Origin: Paramecium sonneborni
Lineage: Eukaryota; Ciliophora; Oligohymenophorea; Peniculida; Parameciidae
Length of the DNA: 64,000 nt
NCBI GenBank assembly: GCA_905182985.1
Contig: CAJJDN010000041.1
Location: forward strand, 19,112 to 83,111
Direction: 5' to 3'
The notes beneath the pieces are model-generated. The model had not been told where the DNA came from, did not search any database, and saw nothing but the letters and a program-made list of their open reading frames with translations. The number at the start of each line of letters is the position of its first letter. The first letter of the stretch is position 1. Made by a program: the position numbers and the translations under genes. Of the stretch, positions 37,708-49,546 are shown one piece after another.

Positions 37708-39090
37708 TCAAAATCTAACATTTTTTACTATACCACTAGGTTTCCATAATTACTTTTATTCTTTATTTTTTTTATTATTTTAATTTTAATAATTTTATTA
37801 GAATAATTATTGCATTTTTGGGAACACTGGTTTATATTTGTTGTGTAAAAGTTTGGATTATGTAATACGACCTATTGTTTTTGGTTCTGACTCATTATTA
37901 ATTATTATTTTTTATCTAAAATCATCTTCTCTTTAAGTCTAAGTAAAAGAATTTATTTTTGTACTTGTTTCTGTTGAATTATTTCTCTATTATTGAATAT
38001 TGTCAATCCTTGATTAATCTCTACCTGTTTATCTACTTGATTGATTAACTGAATAAGTATAATTTCTAAAATGAGTTTTTCTGAAATTTTAATTCTCAGT
38101 TACTTCCAAAGCTTTAGTTCCAAAAAATACTCCTCTAATAACCTCCTGATTCATTGATAACATTCCATCTCCATCTTAAATTCCCTATTTCCACTATCCT
38201 TTATAAAATGTACCATCATGCCAATACATTGTACCATATCCATCTCTTAAATCATTTTTAAAATATCCTTCATATTTATTTCCATCTGACCAACTATAAA
38301 TACCATATCCTTATTTTAAATCATTTTCATATTCTCCATTATATGAATCTCCAAGTCCATTTCCTCTTCTCCAGATTCCCTTTCCATGTCTTAAACTATC
38401 TTTAAATTATCCTTTATATACAGCTCCATTAGCCCAATAGTATTCTCCATTACCATTAGGTTTACCTGCTACATATTCTCCTATATATGTATCTCCATTA
38501 GTAAATTTCTCTGTTCCTCTTCCCTCCTTTAAACAATTCTTAAACTCCCCTTCATATCGATCTCCGTTAATCCATTAATGCACTCCATATCCATCAGGAA
38601 CACCCATCTTCCATTCCCCAATATATGAATCTCCTTTTGAACCTTTCCAAATACCAGAACCATGTTTTTTACCATTAAACCATTATCCATCATAACATTC
38701 TCCATTACTCCATTAAAATCTACCCATTCCTTATGGTTTTCCATTCTTATATTATCCTTCATAATACGATCCATTCATAAATAATTCTATTCCCCTTCCA
38801 TTTTTTTAATTCTCTTACCAATCTCCTTCAAATATGTATTTTCCTTATTTATAATGTACTCCTACTCCTTACCTCAAACCATTCACTATTAATCCAAAAT
38901 ATAATTATTCTGAATCAAATTGAATAGCAAACTAAGGATCGTTTTATAACTCTCCATAATTTTCTAGAATTTAAGGCTGTCTGCATAATTTGAACCATTT
39001 ACCTTATAATTTTTTATAAATAGTGTAACTTAATCTTGATCTTTAGGAAAAGGGCTGTTATGAAAATGTTCCATAACTTAAGTTGTACAT
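37708..39090 (-). CDS. MORN-repeat protein
   Basis: Intron-free, 460 codons plus TGA, starting MYNLSYGTFSQQPFSQRSRL. From about residue 90 to 310 it is a chain of MORN repeats of 23 residues (YYEGQYKNGKPQGMGRFQWS, SYIGEWKMGVPDGYGVHQW, RYEGEFKNCLKEGRGTEKF, YNGEYENDLKQGYGIYSW). MORN arrays bind membranes or phosphoinositides, or act as protein scaffolds; in ciliates they occur in cortex, basal-body and radial-spoke-type proteins. The C-terminal 130 residues are hydrophilic and Gln/Asn/Lys-rich (ETSTKINSFTQTQREDDFRQ). No kinase domain is attached, unlike PIP5K-type MORN proteins. Confidence 0.92.
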
Positions 39091-39194
39091 AATTTATTAG
39101 AATGTACAAATTGAACTCTTGTTTAAGAAAACTAATCTTATTACATTTTAATATTTTTATTTAACTCATAGTTGTATAGAATTTCAAGAAATCC

Positions 39195-39892
39195 TCATTC
39201 CACTAATAAATTAAGGCTTGCCAATGTTTAATCTCCTTATTTTAATGTACCCATTAATTAATCTTTAACCTTTATTGGACCTACTCCATGAGGTGTACCA
39301 GTTAATACTAAATCTCCTGGTCTTAAGGTCATGAATTATGATATATAGGCCAATAAATCTGGAATTTTGTAATACATAGAAGAAGTAGAATCACTTTATA
39401 CTACTTTTTCATTTATTTTTAATTCCAATTAAAGATTATTTGGATCATTAACCTTCTCTTTTTGAATTAATTCTGTTATTGGGAAAAAGTTATCTTAACC
39501 TTTAGCTAAATCCCATGGAAAACCTTGTTTTTTAAAATGAGCCTACATTTCTCTATCAGTCAAATCTAATGCCAAAAAATAACCTCCAATATATTCTTAC
39601 CATTTATCCTTTTAGATATTCTTTCCAATTTTACCAACCATAAATCCAAGCTAATTAATCTAATTAACAATACTTCTATCTCATGATGGATTTCATGATT
39701 ATGTTTAGGTAATTAAAACAATCCTTTTCCTTCTGGAAGGTACATTAAGGATGAGAATGGCTTTTAAAATATTACTGGTTCTTCAGGTGGTTTATCACCA
39801 CCCATTTCTTTAACATGTTTAACATAATTTTTGGCAATGGCAACAATTTTAGGATTGGTGGGATTGGCAACCTATCTAAAAAGAACATTCAT
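39195..39892 (-). CDS. FAHD1: fumarylacetoacetate hydrolase family protein, FAHD1-like
   Basis: About 224 residues, the normal FAHD1 length. FAHD1 is a mitochondrial or cytosolic Mg2+ enzyme with acylpyruvase and oxaloacetate decarboxylase activity. Matching features: start of the fold IVAIAKNYVKHVKEMG; the metal-ligand motif HHEIELGFMVGKIGK (Glu-x-Glu); the third ligand region YIGGYFLALDLTDREMQ; KKQGFPWDLAKGQDNFFPIT; and LRPGDLVLTGTPHGVGPIKV. One 23-nt intron at 39651-39673 splits the HHEIE/LGF motif. Exact codon multiple. No clear import signal; the N-terminus MNVLFRQVANPTNPK begins just before the fold. Confidence 0.93.
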
Positions 39893-39966
39893 TTTTATTT
39901 TCTATATAATAAATTATATATAAAAAATAATTCATTAATAAGTAATTGAGTTCATTTAGTACTTTA

Positions 39967-40774
39967 TCAACAGTCTCTTTACTTTCGGTATTTTTATCTA
40001 TACATTAAAATATAATTTTTTAAAATGATTTTGAAATAGAATTTGATATTTTTTGGAAATTCTCCAACTAATAATTGATGAAGCACAATTCCAAATCCAA
40101 TCCCCATATATCAAAAGTAAATGGATTATAGAATTATTTAATAAGTAATTCAGGAGCCTTTAAATTAAGAGTTCTAAATTAAACTGAACATAACATATCA
40201 GTTTATATTGCAAATTCAATTCAATCAAGATATTTACAAACTATAAAGAATGTTTTCTGATTTGATATCTCTATGAGAAATGCACTTCGAATGTCAGCTA
40301 TAAACAGCTATTATAAACTATTTGAAGATAATTTTAATATATTTTTATTATAATTATCTATCTAAAATAAATTCAGCTAATGATATAGAGAAAGCATAAT
40401 TTAGTAGAAGTTAAATCTAAATAAAATATTCATTTTTCATCTTCTAATGAATTGTGTAATTTAACCATAGTAAGATATTCCAACTATTTTAAAATTGCAA
40501 ATTCCCTATGAATTCTATTTATGATTTTAAGATCCAACTTATTTTTTTCAATATATTTTTATATCAAAACATTATCCACTCTGCTTATATCTAGAAATTC
40601 TAACTTGAGCAAAATAAATCTTTTTCCAATTTAAGCCTCTAATTTATAATCTTCAAATAAAGATGTCTAATGATCTTGATTATTGAGAGACATCTAATTT
40701 TTAAATAGTCTAGTTATATTTGATAGTGTTTTATTTTTAAGAGAGTCATTTTCTTTATCAGATTTTAAAATCAT
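39967..40774 (-). pseudogene. decayed serine/threonine protein kinase
   Basis: Pieces of a protein kinase occur in order but in different frames. N-lobe start LFEDYKLEAQIGK; then, shifted by one base, FAQVRISRYKQSGQCFDIKI; back to IHREFAILKQLEYLTMVKLH; catalytic-loop piece CISHRDIK; activation-end piece LNLKAPELLIKQFYNPFTFD IWGL; then shifted GFGIVLHQLLVGEFPKN. In-frame TGA codons at 40430-40432 and 40221-40223 and at least two frame shifts interrupt it, none removable by a plausible intron. The DFG motif is not intact. Paramecium has a very large kinase family formed by whole-genome duplications, so loss of a copy is expected. Confidence 0.75.
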
Positions 40775-40789
40775 TAATATTAACAGTAA

Positions 40790-41139
40790 ATGGAGACATA
40801 TGAATATTCTTCGATGTTAAAATACATTTTGATTATATCAATATGCATAGTTTTAGTAATGTATTTGAAGAGAAGAATGTCCACAACAGGTGAATCAATT
40901 TAGGTATGTTTATGTTTCGGTTACAAAAGGATAGAATATGGAGAAAAATAGTATTTGCTTATTAGGATATGTTACATACATTCGATTAGGCTGAGAAAGA
41001 ACTACTCAAACATACTTATCATAACACAATCTTTAATAGCAAAGGTGTAAATGTTTCAAATGATAAACGAAAAGAAAGTAAAAAGAAAAACTCGAATGTG
41101 CAGTTCAATATGAACAAAAACGAAACTCTATATTATTGA
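40790..41139 (+). CDS. small hypothetical protein
   Basis: About 107 residues from METYEYSSMLKYILIISICI, with one hydrophobic N-terminal segment, an intron of 26 nt (GTATGTTTATG...AAAAG) after GESIQ, then a helical charged part (DRIWRKIVFAYQDMLHTFDQ, AEKELLKHTYHNTIFN). It ends MNKNETLYY at TGA 41137-41139. The next open frame starts only 11 nt later in another frame, so the two may be one gene with an unrecognised join. Function unknown. Confidence 0.4.
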
Positions 41140-41149
41140 TAAAAATAAT

Positions 41150-41461
41150 ATGTTAAGTAACGAATAGATGATGCTTCCACTTCTTTCAAGGGACCTGAAC
41201 CGAACATTTCATTTTACCAAGAAAGCTTCCCCATACTGCCAGCGTTTAAAAGAAGTTGGTCGTAGACAATCACTACTCTATTCTACTGATGAACGATTAA
41301 TCTAAAATATTATGCTCTGTTAAGGTTCTACATTGAAAATGGATCTTAAATTCAAAACTGCTAAACCAAAATAAAGGAACTACAAATAAATCAATAGAAA
41401 AAATCATTTTGAAAAACATATTAATGTAGATATCTCGCCATGGGATAATTTTTCACCTTGA
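41150..41461 (+). CDS. small hypothetical basic protein
   Basis: A single frame of about 103 codons (MLSNEQMMLPLLSRDLNRTF) with noticeably higher G+C than its surroundings, typical of coding DNA here. It is basic and Arg/Lys/Gln-rich (KKASPYCQRLKEVGRRQSLL) and ends FEKHINVDISPWDNFSP at TGA 41459-41461. It might be the 3' exon of the preceding small gene. No motif recognised. Confidence 0.45.
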
Positions 41462-41513
41462 AAATTATAAACTTTATTACTAAATATTATTGATAAATCA
41501 CACATAATAAATT

Positions 41514-42701
41514 ATGCGAAAAAATACAAGATTATCAACAGATTCAGAAAGAAAAAGAATTGCCTCGAATCTATCAATAAAATCAATTAATTCTACAACA
41601 ATTAATACAACAACTGATGCTACTCTTCCTCGTTTAGAATCAAATTACTTTATAAAAAATAGAGTTAAAAGAAGTACTCATTAATTAAGATTTAAACGAT
41701 CATCTATTAAAATGTCATAACCTAATAATATGCTTGAACTGCAATCTATTAAATAATCAACTAAAATTTTGCTTAATTCAGTTGTCTTTGAACTTGATAA
41801 ATTAGCAATTGCATCAAAACATAATGTAACAAGAGCTCAAGATATTCTTAACCTTTCTATAGATCTAATGAATATGTTAGGATCTGATTATGATCGTTTA
41901 GAAATCTATTTAATAGTTCTTTAAAACAAATGCAAAACACAGTGTGTTTCTTTAGGATTGTTATTTACTTTTCTTATAGCAATAATTCAAGAAACTTATG
42001 GACATACAAAAGCAGCTTTATAATAATATAAATATATGAATGATACAGCAAATAAGCATCAACTATTTTAATGTAAAATGATGGTGTATTATAGAATTGG
42101 ATTATTATTAAATAGATTGAAGCAATTCGATAAATTATTAACAATAGGCAAGAAATTATTAAAGTTAAGTTGGTATTATTAAGATGAAGAATATGAATTA
42201 AAAGCATATCATCTTATTTCAAAGGGATATAATGGAATTCAAGATATGGAAATGTCTGTAATATTTATGAATAGATACTTAGATGGAGTAGTATAATAGA
42301 ATGATCATATAAAAAATATAGGTATATAATAAATTGCATTGTATCACAGAAGAACTTAGGAATCAAGACATAAGAGTCCATCATCTGATGATTTTAATTT
42401 GGAAATGTATAGATAAAAGATTGAAAGAAATTACATTAAAATGAAGATGATTGGAGGTAAGTTGTCATTTAAATTGTAATCATCTGAATGTGATATTTGT
42501 GCTCAATATGGTAAGAACTGTGAGAGAATCTAAACTGAAGATGAACATCCATATAAAAAGAATTTGATATTGCATACTGATAGTAGGAATAGAGATTTAA
42601 TTGGATATTTTGATTCAGAATAAATCTAATAAATGTACATTCCGTCTAAAACACTGCCCATTCTAAAATAATTAATATTAAAATTCATTACATATATATG
42701 A
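41514..42701 (+). CDS. hypothetical protein with TPR-like helical domain
   Basis: Intron-free frame of 395 codons plus TGA, starting MRKNTRLSTDSERKRIASNL. A basic Ser/Thr-rich N-terminus of about 80 residues precedes a helical region that resembles TPR-type repeats (RAQDILNLSIDLMNMLG, TKAALQQYKYMNDTANKHQL, KLLTIGKKLLKLSWYYQDEE, MSVIFMNRYLDGVVQQND). The C-terminal part has a small Cys pair (CDICAQYGKNCERIQ). No enzyme motif. A scaffold or adaptor role is only inferred from the repeat-like helices. Confidence 0.65.
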
Positions 42702-42727
42702 AACAAACAAATTAATAAAATGATAGT

Positions 42728-43182
42728 ATGTATTAGGCTTACTTTCTTGGACACATGAATGCTTTAAAAGCAATTAAGTCTAGGAAGAATCAAAAAATTG
42801 AAGAATCAAAAGTTCTAGTGAAATTATGTAATTTTTGTTATTTAATAAAGCATAATCTATGAAACTTTACAAATAAAGGGTCAATCATTTTGAATAATTG
42901 TAATATAAACAATAATTGGCCATTTCAAATTAAAAAATTAAACAAACTATTGAAAGAATTCATTAAAGTAGTCCCTCTATTGAAAATACAAATTTTTCTT
43001 TACCAAAATTAAAGAAGAGAAATTAAGAGGAAGATGAAATCAAAAAAGAGAATGCAAGAATCAAACTCAAACTTGAGAATTTAAAGGGAAACCTTAGTAA
43101 TAGATAATCTAAATATGAAAAACCAAAACGATATGAAGATGTTTTATAGGAATATTTTAAATAAAAATTATAACAATAATGA
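42728..43182 (+). CDS. small coiled-coil protein
   Basis: About 143 residues starting MYQAYFLGHMNALKAIKSRK, with one 23-nt intron (GTAATTTTTGTTATTTAATAAAG); exact multiple of three. The rest is a basic coiled coil (NQKIKQTIERIHQSSPSIEN, IKKENARIKLKLENLKGNLS). The arrangement faintly recalls CFAP97/hemingway-type axonemal proteins, where an E-N-x-x-L-x-x-K-L helix is typical, but I would not name it so without a search. Stop TGA at 43180-43182. Confidence 0.55.
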
Positions 43183-43636
43183 ACATCGTATCTGAGGAAG
43201 ACTCATTTATCACATTACATTATGAAGAAATCTATAGATAAATAAGAGATATGAAACTTTGCGAAAGATTATGCAGGTATCTCTCTATAAAAATCAGGTC
43301 TTAAACCAATTGAGGAGAAACAAATGGACTTGTTACAATTTTTAAATCTCTACAAATAGTTGAAACAATCATTGCAAATTCATTTACTTGTAATACATAA
43401 TCCAAAAGAAATAATTGTAATTGAATAAAAATATGATTTAGAATATTACTAAATTACACAAAGAAGTCTTTGTAGACACTTAGTTACAATATCTTAATGT
43501 AGTATTAAAATCTTTGAATCTTTGTCCATTTGTTTTTGACATCAATATAAACGAATTAATAAGTCATGCTAAAGTATAAACAAGAGTAGGTAGATTTTGC
43601 CAATATATTAAAAAATTAATTTGTTGCAAACTTTGA
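43183..43636 (+). CDS. small hypothetical protein, 5' end uncertain
   Basis: The best-supported part starts at ATG 43324 (MDLLQFLNLYKQLKQSLQIH) and, after a 25-nt intron (GTAATTGAATA...TTTAG), continues NITKLHKEVFVDTQLQYLNV to RVGRFCQYIKKLICCKL with TGA at 43634-43636. A coding-like segment just upstream (SEEDSFITLHYEEIYRQIRD) lies in another frame; I could not find an intron that joins it. Function unknown. Confidence 0.4.
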
Positions 43637-43679
43637 ATATGTATTAATTATATTTAAATTTTAAATTTGGTGTCATTTA

Positions 43680-45335
43680 ATGAGCATTGATCTATCCTTT
43701 AAGAATCTTCAAATGCTTGATTAATCTTTAAATCTTAATAATTATGTAATCTCATAATTCCATTCATATTTAGACAATATTAAATTTATAAGGCAATAAT
43801 TTCAAAGGTGAATAAATTTATATTCAATAACTCAAAGTTTAACATCTCAACCTTTCATTCAATAATATTGAACAGATGTGGTTACTACCTTCCTCCTTAA
43901 TTACATTAGAAATTAATAATAATTTAATCCAAAATTTATCAAGTATGAATAATCCATGAATTTAAGATATCTCACATCTCAAAAATTTGAAACAAATTGA
44001 TTTATCTAACAATTTATTATAAAGTGTTCATTGGTTTAGTAATCTGACCTAAATAACTCATTTATTTTTAAAGAATAATAAAGTAAATATAAAGATATGT
44101 TAGATTAAAACAATAGAATAATTAAAAAATTTACCATAACTTGTTGAAGTAGATTTAGAATGCAATGAATTAAAAAATGTAGCTGAAGTACATTATCTAG
44201 AAACTTAATCTAAAATTAATGTAATAAATTTATTTGGAAATCCTGTTTTTGAAGGATTACAATTAAAAGTATTAAATGTAGTTGAAAGTAAATTTTATTA
44301 TATCTAATAATAGAAAATTGTCATTGTAGATCAGAACAAATATATAATCAATCAGAAATATGTAAAAAGCGTAATTAATAAATTGATGATATTGACTTGT
44401 TTGATGAATAATCAAGTGAAAAACAATAAGATCTCCAAACTTAAACAATGACATAAAAAAAATATACAAAGTCTTTATCTCCTTTAAATAAACAATTACC
44501 ATAATTTTATGATCCAAAGTCAAGTAAATATGTAACATTTCATGATGTATTAAGATAAAAATAACGTAACAATACTAATACAAATTATGATGTTAAATAA
44601 TAAAATGTAACAACAACAAATACTAATACTACAATTAATAATAGATAAAATATGGATTAATTGAAACAATAAAATGAAAACTTGAAGAAAGATTATATGA
44701 AATTAAAATAAAAATTTGAATAATCATAAAAATAGAATTAGAGTTTTTTTTAAGAAATTGAGAGCTACAAAGAATAATTAAATGGATTATTGTTATAGTT
44801 TAATATTCCAATTTAAGAAGAAGAAGCATCAATTAGATCATTATTGGATTAATTAGAATTAGGCTTGATGACTTTTTTAAAAGAAACAAGAAAATAAAAT
44901 TTAGAATAAATCAATAGTATGATGATAAGAATGGGAAATAAGGTAAAAGTAATGAGCAGTTAAATAGAAATTACCACTTTAAAGAAATGTTGTGAATATA
45001 CAGAGAAAATAAATAATATTGAATTAGCGTTATCTAAATTAGCTGATGTAGTTGTAGAATAGTAATTATTATATCTATTAAATTTTAGAAAATAATAAAT
45101 TATAAAATTACAAAGATAAAGAGTTCATTCACCTTTATAAAAATAATGTTTTACAACAAGATATCATGGTAAAAATCCAAGTGAACTTGATCAAATGAAA
45201 TTAAAAACATTATTTTTCAAGTCTCCTAATGTTTAGTAATTAGATAAACCTCTTAAAACTTAAGGATCTTAAGCCACTAGTTTATCATAATAAATGTTAG
45301 AAACACAATAGAAACCAAAATTATATAAAAAATGA
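43680..45335 (+). CDS. leucine-rich repeat / coiled-coil protein
   Basis: About 525 residues. The N-terminal 200 residues are SDS22-type leucine-rich repeats (QHLNLSFNNIEQMWLLPSSL, ITLEINNNLIQNLSNISHLK, KQIDLSNNLLQSVHWFSNLT, VEVDLECNELKNVAEVHYLE) with an LRR cap NVINLFGNPVFEG. A Gln/Asn/Thr-rich linker and a coiled coil follow (KQQNENLKKDYMKLKQKFEQ). Three introns (28, 24, 26 nt) give an exact multiple of three. Such LRR-coiled-coil proteins are common in ciliary axonemes and basal bodies, so a ciliary role is a reasonable guess, not shown. Its stop is 25 nt from the convergent EF-hand-like gene's. Confidence 0.82.
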
Positions 45336-45360
45336 AATTGTTTTATTTAGTTAATAATAA

Positions 45361-46026
45361 TCATTATATTGGATTCATTCCTGAAATAAAGCTGCCATAA
45401 CTAACTCTTGATTCTTTTTTAGTATATATAGATATTAGAGATTCTATTTCTTAATTTGTAATTTATATATTGTATTATTCAAATACTTCTCTAAATTCAT
45501 CTATTGTTATTGTTCCAACTTTCAATTTGTCAAAAAATAAAAAAGCTAATTCTAAACTAAATTCAGAATTTTCTGCTAATCTTTCTTTCACTAATTATAT
45601 TTTTTCCTCTGTTAAGAGAATTTATGAAATTAATTCTTTAAACTTAGTCATAGTTCTTACACTAATCTTTGCTACAATTCTTACAAGTGGATCGTTGCTA
45701 CATGAAATAATATTAACGAATTCTTAATATGTAAGAAATGAATTATCTTCAGAAAATCTTTAAAACAATAAATTAATCTATGATTTTTTAGCTTTGATTC
45801 CTAATTACATACAACCAAGTTCAAAATCTAATCTAGTTATTTTTTTTTGATTAAAAGTATCAAAAAATGAATAAAATTGATTCAAATCAAAATCATCATG
45901 TTATTCTAATTGTATTTTTCTTTCTTCTAATTGTTTATTCAAATACATCATTTCATATAATGCATTTACTAACTTTGCTTCTTAATTTTATTTTAAAACA
46001 ATCAATTTGCTGTTATTTTATTACAT
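45361..46026 (-). CDS. EF-hand-like calmodulin-fold protein
   Basis: Intron-free, 221 codons plus TGA. The pattern of paired helix-loop-helix units is clear: FYSFFDTFNQKKITRLDFEL, INLLFQRFSEDNSFLTYQEF, LAFLFFDKLKVGTITIDEFR, and IESLISIYTKKESRVSYGSF. The Asp/Asn ligands of canonical 12-residue Ca2+ loops are mostly missing (e.g. DKLKVGTITIDE keeps only first D and last E), so Ca2+ binding is doubtful in most loops. It may be a calmodulin-like structural or regulatory subunit. Start set at MQQNNSKLIV; a second Met pair lies 34 codons downstream (MMYLNKQ). Confidence 0.72.
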
Positions 46027-46348
46027 AATTATTATTCATAATTATTGTTTTATATATTAAATAACCCTATAAATTATCAAAAATCATATTATTACTATAG
46101 ATTTTAAGTCAAAGTTATTCTTTTAGATTAACATTTTTATTAAACAAAAAATCAATGAGAATAATTTTTTTATTAAAGTAAAACTATCATAAAAAGGAAA
46201 GTAAAAAAATGGAGTTAATTATTATTTAATTATGATTTATATGATATGTATGTTTATTGTTAATATAAATAAATGATTGTTAAAATATTGTGGTCTTTCT
46301 TATAAAAATTAAAGAAAATGTGATTATATCGTTAATTATTTTAAAATT
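46027..46348. other. divergent intergenic region
   Basis: A 322-nt AT-rich spacer between the starts of the EF-hand-like gene (minus) and the coiled-coil gene (plus). Nothing distinctive seen. Confidence 0.5.
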
Positions 46349-47304
46349 ATGTCACTCAACGATTGGAAAAATGAAAAAGCAATGCTAGAATAAAGAAATC
46401 AATTTCTGTAAATGTAAATTAAAGAGATTAAAGAGAGAGAAGAACATTAGAAGAAGTTTAATGATACTATAATGTAAGCCTGGAGTTAAGGAGAAGGGAG
46501 AACCAATGTAATTAAATAAGATTAATTATATTTAAGTGTAAAGTATATAAAGAAATCTAAAGTACTTTAGAAGAGTATTCTAGAGAACTCATTGAAGCTA
46601 AGAAGAAAAGCTCTATTGCAATGATGAAATTAGAGAATGAAAATACCGAAATGAAATATTAAATCTAATAATTAGAATCCATTTATCAACAAAAAAATTA
46701 ATTACACTAAGAGAAGGTAATGGATTTAAGAAAAAGGATTGAATGTTAGACTAATAAAGAAAATGTTGGAGATAATCAATTTGGTTGTATAGTAAGTGTA
46801 AAGAGCAGAACTTGTAGTTAGAATACAAGTAGAGAAATAAATAAATAAAGATCTAAAACTTAAAATAAACCTGAATTGTTAAATTGTCGTAACTCTAATG
46901 TAATGGAAATCAATACTGATTTTTTAAAAGAATATAGTACATAAATAGAAAGTGTTTCACCTTAAGAAAGATAAAATTTAGCAATTTAATTAAAATAGTT
47001 AACAAAAGAATTAAAAACTACAAAAGTAAAATTATTATCTAAATAATAGAATGAAATTGAAAATACAAATTTATAAACAGCAAATGAACTAAAAACTGAA
47101 ATAAAATCAATGTTAAATAAGTTACTAAAAGCTAAAGGAAAGATGACAGAAAGCATAGTCGGAAGTGGAAAAGAATCTGTATTAATGTTAAGAGGAAGCC
47201 AATATAAACCTACATTAGCTGATTTTGCTAAATAATTAAATGCTGTTAGATCAATAGAAACTTTTAATATTTTAAATCCAGGAAAAGCAACAAATAATTA
47301 TTGA
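46349..47304 (+). CDS. coiled-coil protein
   Basis: About 306 residues starting MSLNDWKNEKAMLEQRNQFL. Nearly all heptad-like helix (EEYSRELIEAKKKSSIAMMK, LKQLTKELKTTKVKLLSKQQ) with a Ser/Asn-rich middle. The C-terminal tail (RGSQYKPTLADFAKQLNAVR) is conserved-looking. One intron of 35 nt (GTGTAAAGTATATAAAG...CTTTAG) fits and gives an exact multiple of three. Family unknown; cytoskeletal or basal-body role possible but not shown. Confidence 0.65.
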
Positions 47305-47362
47305 TTAGTTAATTATCTATAAAACACCAAAAAAATGTGAAAAAAAATAGATATCATTTGTA

Positions 47363-48393
47363 TCATTATTTTTATCGCTTAAAAAATAATTTTGTGAAAT
47401 ACTTATATTAATTGGTGAATTCTTGATAATTCACTTTAAGGCACTATAACAGGTTTGAGTTTCTTATCCTAAAATAATTTATATTATTTCAACCTTTTAG
47501 TTCATGACACTTGAAAATTGAAAATGTTATACTAAAGCTTAACGTCCTTATATTCTTGCATATCTCAATTCACAAATCTAAATATTATATTTTAAAACTT
47601 TACTTTCTCACTATTAAAATGTGGCCATCCATTATCATGAAAATCCTTATAAAATTAAATAATGTAAAAAGGATGCACAAAATTTATGAATGCATATCCC
47701 ATATTACACTTATTCTAATTTATAATAACATTATTTATTTACCTTAAAGTCTATTGGAAGATATAAAAAGTCATAATAATTACTATGTCTATGATCAATT
47801 AAATCTTAAAGCATTTGCACTGTATATTTATTAGGAATATTTTTTATCATTATTGTGGTTCTTTCATCCGATTAATTCATTACTTAATCTATTCTTACTA
47901 CAAAATAATGTGATTCTTCTTCTGAAATTGTTTTTCTTTTTCTTCTTTCAGTTTCAGAACCACTTGTTAACAATGATTAACAAGATGATCCCAATTAAAT
48001 ACCAGGTTCATTTGATATTTCTGTTGAAAGATTTGAACCTACTTTTTAATCAAAAGACTTATTCTTAAAGACTTCTGAAATTTATTCCATCATCTAATCT
48101 TATGAAAAATTATCTTCCTTTGCATACAATATAACTTTAGGTTCTAGTGTTATTTCATGTTTATTGGATTTACCTGTAAACATTTATATAGCTCTATCTA
48201 TTTTATCACTATTAGATTTGCTCTCTTAACTTTGCTTACTTTCATTAGAATAATTCATGGTTGCTTTATCAATGTCATCAAATAATTCTTATGAACTATG
48301 ATCTTTTTATTTTGTTAAGATTTCATTTAAATCTCGATGATTTCTGATGCATCTCAGAATCTGTTCCTAATTTAAACGAGACTGTTTGTCCAT
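47363..48393 (-). CDS. Mei2-like RNA-binding protein
   Basis: About 308 residues. The C-terminal third is the Mei2-type RRM (RRM3): [68 protein letters not shown], then LRYARIQGRQALVQHFQFSS and VMNQK. These match the hallmark pattern of Mei2 (meiotic regulator of fission yeast) and plant AML proteins. The N-terminal 180 residues are hydrophilic and Ser/Gln-rich with no other RRM. Four introns (28, 26, 25, 25 nt), exact multiple of three. Mei2-like proteins bind RNA and act in meiosis and growth control; a meiotic role in Paramecium is an inference. Confidence 0.88.
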
Positions 48394-49546
48394 TTATTAT
48401 AATAATTTTTATTTTCTTGTTTTCCTTATTCTCTTCTTTTCTTTATACTCAACATAAAGATTTAATTTTACTTTCCAGATTTATTGAACCATTACAAAAA
48501 CTAATATAAAAATAACAAATATGAATCAATCTTCATCTTTAACTCATAAAAGTTTTAAAGAAACTCTATAAGATTGATTAACTATATTAACCATAATTAA
48601 ACACTACTCTAAAATTGGGTAACTAATTCTAATTCTTAACTTTTTATATTATTGTTAAGATAATCTAAGATAATTAAAATATTTTTATCAATATTTGCAA
48701 TTACATTTAATTTAATTGACAACAGTTAAAAAAAGAAAATAAATAATTCAAATTTAAAAATAGCCAATTTTCATATCATATAAACCTTTGAGCTTGCGTT
48801 TTTCGAATAAAATACTTTAATATTAAAGAATATAGTTAATTAAATTGTATTCTTGTTTTAATATCATGATTTTTCTATTTTGAAATGCAATATAAAAATA
48901 AAAAAAGAGCAATACCTTAAATTTATGTAAAATTCAATTTATTTTTAGACATGATCTTTTTTTCATTTATTGTTTATAAAATTAAAAAAATAAAAATAAA
49001 ATCGAAATAATAAAAATTAAATGATAATCAAAATATCTAATAGTCATCCAAGATTCTTTTTACCTTAAGTATATAATCTAATGAAATACAAAAAGAAAGC
49101 TTATCTATAATGAATCATTTGCCTTCTCTCATAAAAAGATTTAAATAGAATATTATTATTTATGATTATATATTAATATGAATATAAATATTAATAATTT
49201 CATAAAACATGATTATTAGCTGAACGGATTCACTAAACTTCACTGTCAGTTAATTTGGAACATTAAGCTTACTCAAACTTGAAAAATAGATACATATATT
49301 AGTTATCAAAAGTGAAGAAATTTATTTTTGATTCAGATATTAAAAAAGAGACTTTGTAACAAATTAAGGTAATATGTTTTCTGTAAGTATTATATAAATT
49401 TTATATTTATAATCTCAATAAATTAAGAAAATATTTTTAATTGATAAAGATTGTAAAAAGAAAATCTTATGGTGTTGTTTTGATATTATTTTTTATTTAA
49501 AAAATAAAAAATATGTATTTATTATTAATATTAATATTTAACCGAC
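48394..49546. other. long intergenic region, no supported gene
   Basis: About 1.15 kb of AT-rich DNA between the starts of the Mei2-like gene (minus) and a coiled-coil gene (plus). Short minus-strand frames near 48430-48595 look weakly coding but are closed by TGA. A less AT-rich patch at 49210-49290 was checked for tRNA-like and snRNA-like features without success. Confidence 0.45.

Noticed and set aside
38529..38774. Minus-strand frame of 81 codons
   Set aside because: Off-frame reading of the MORN repeats.
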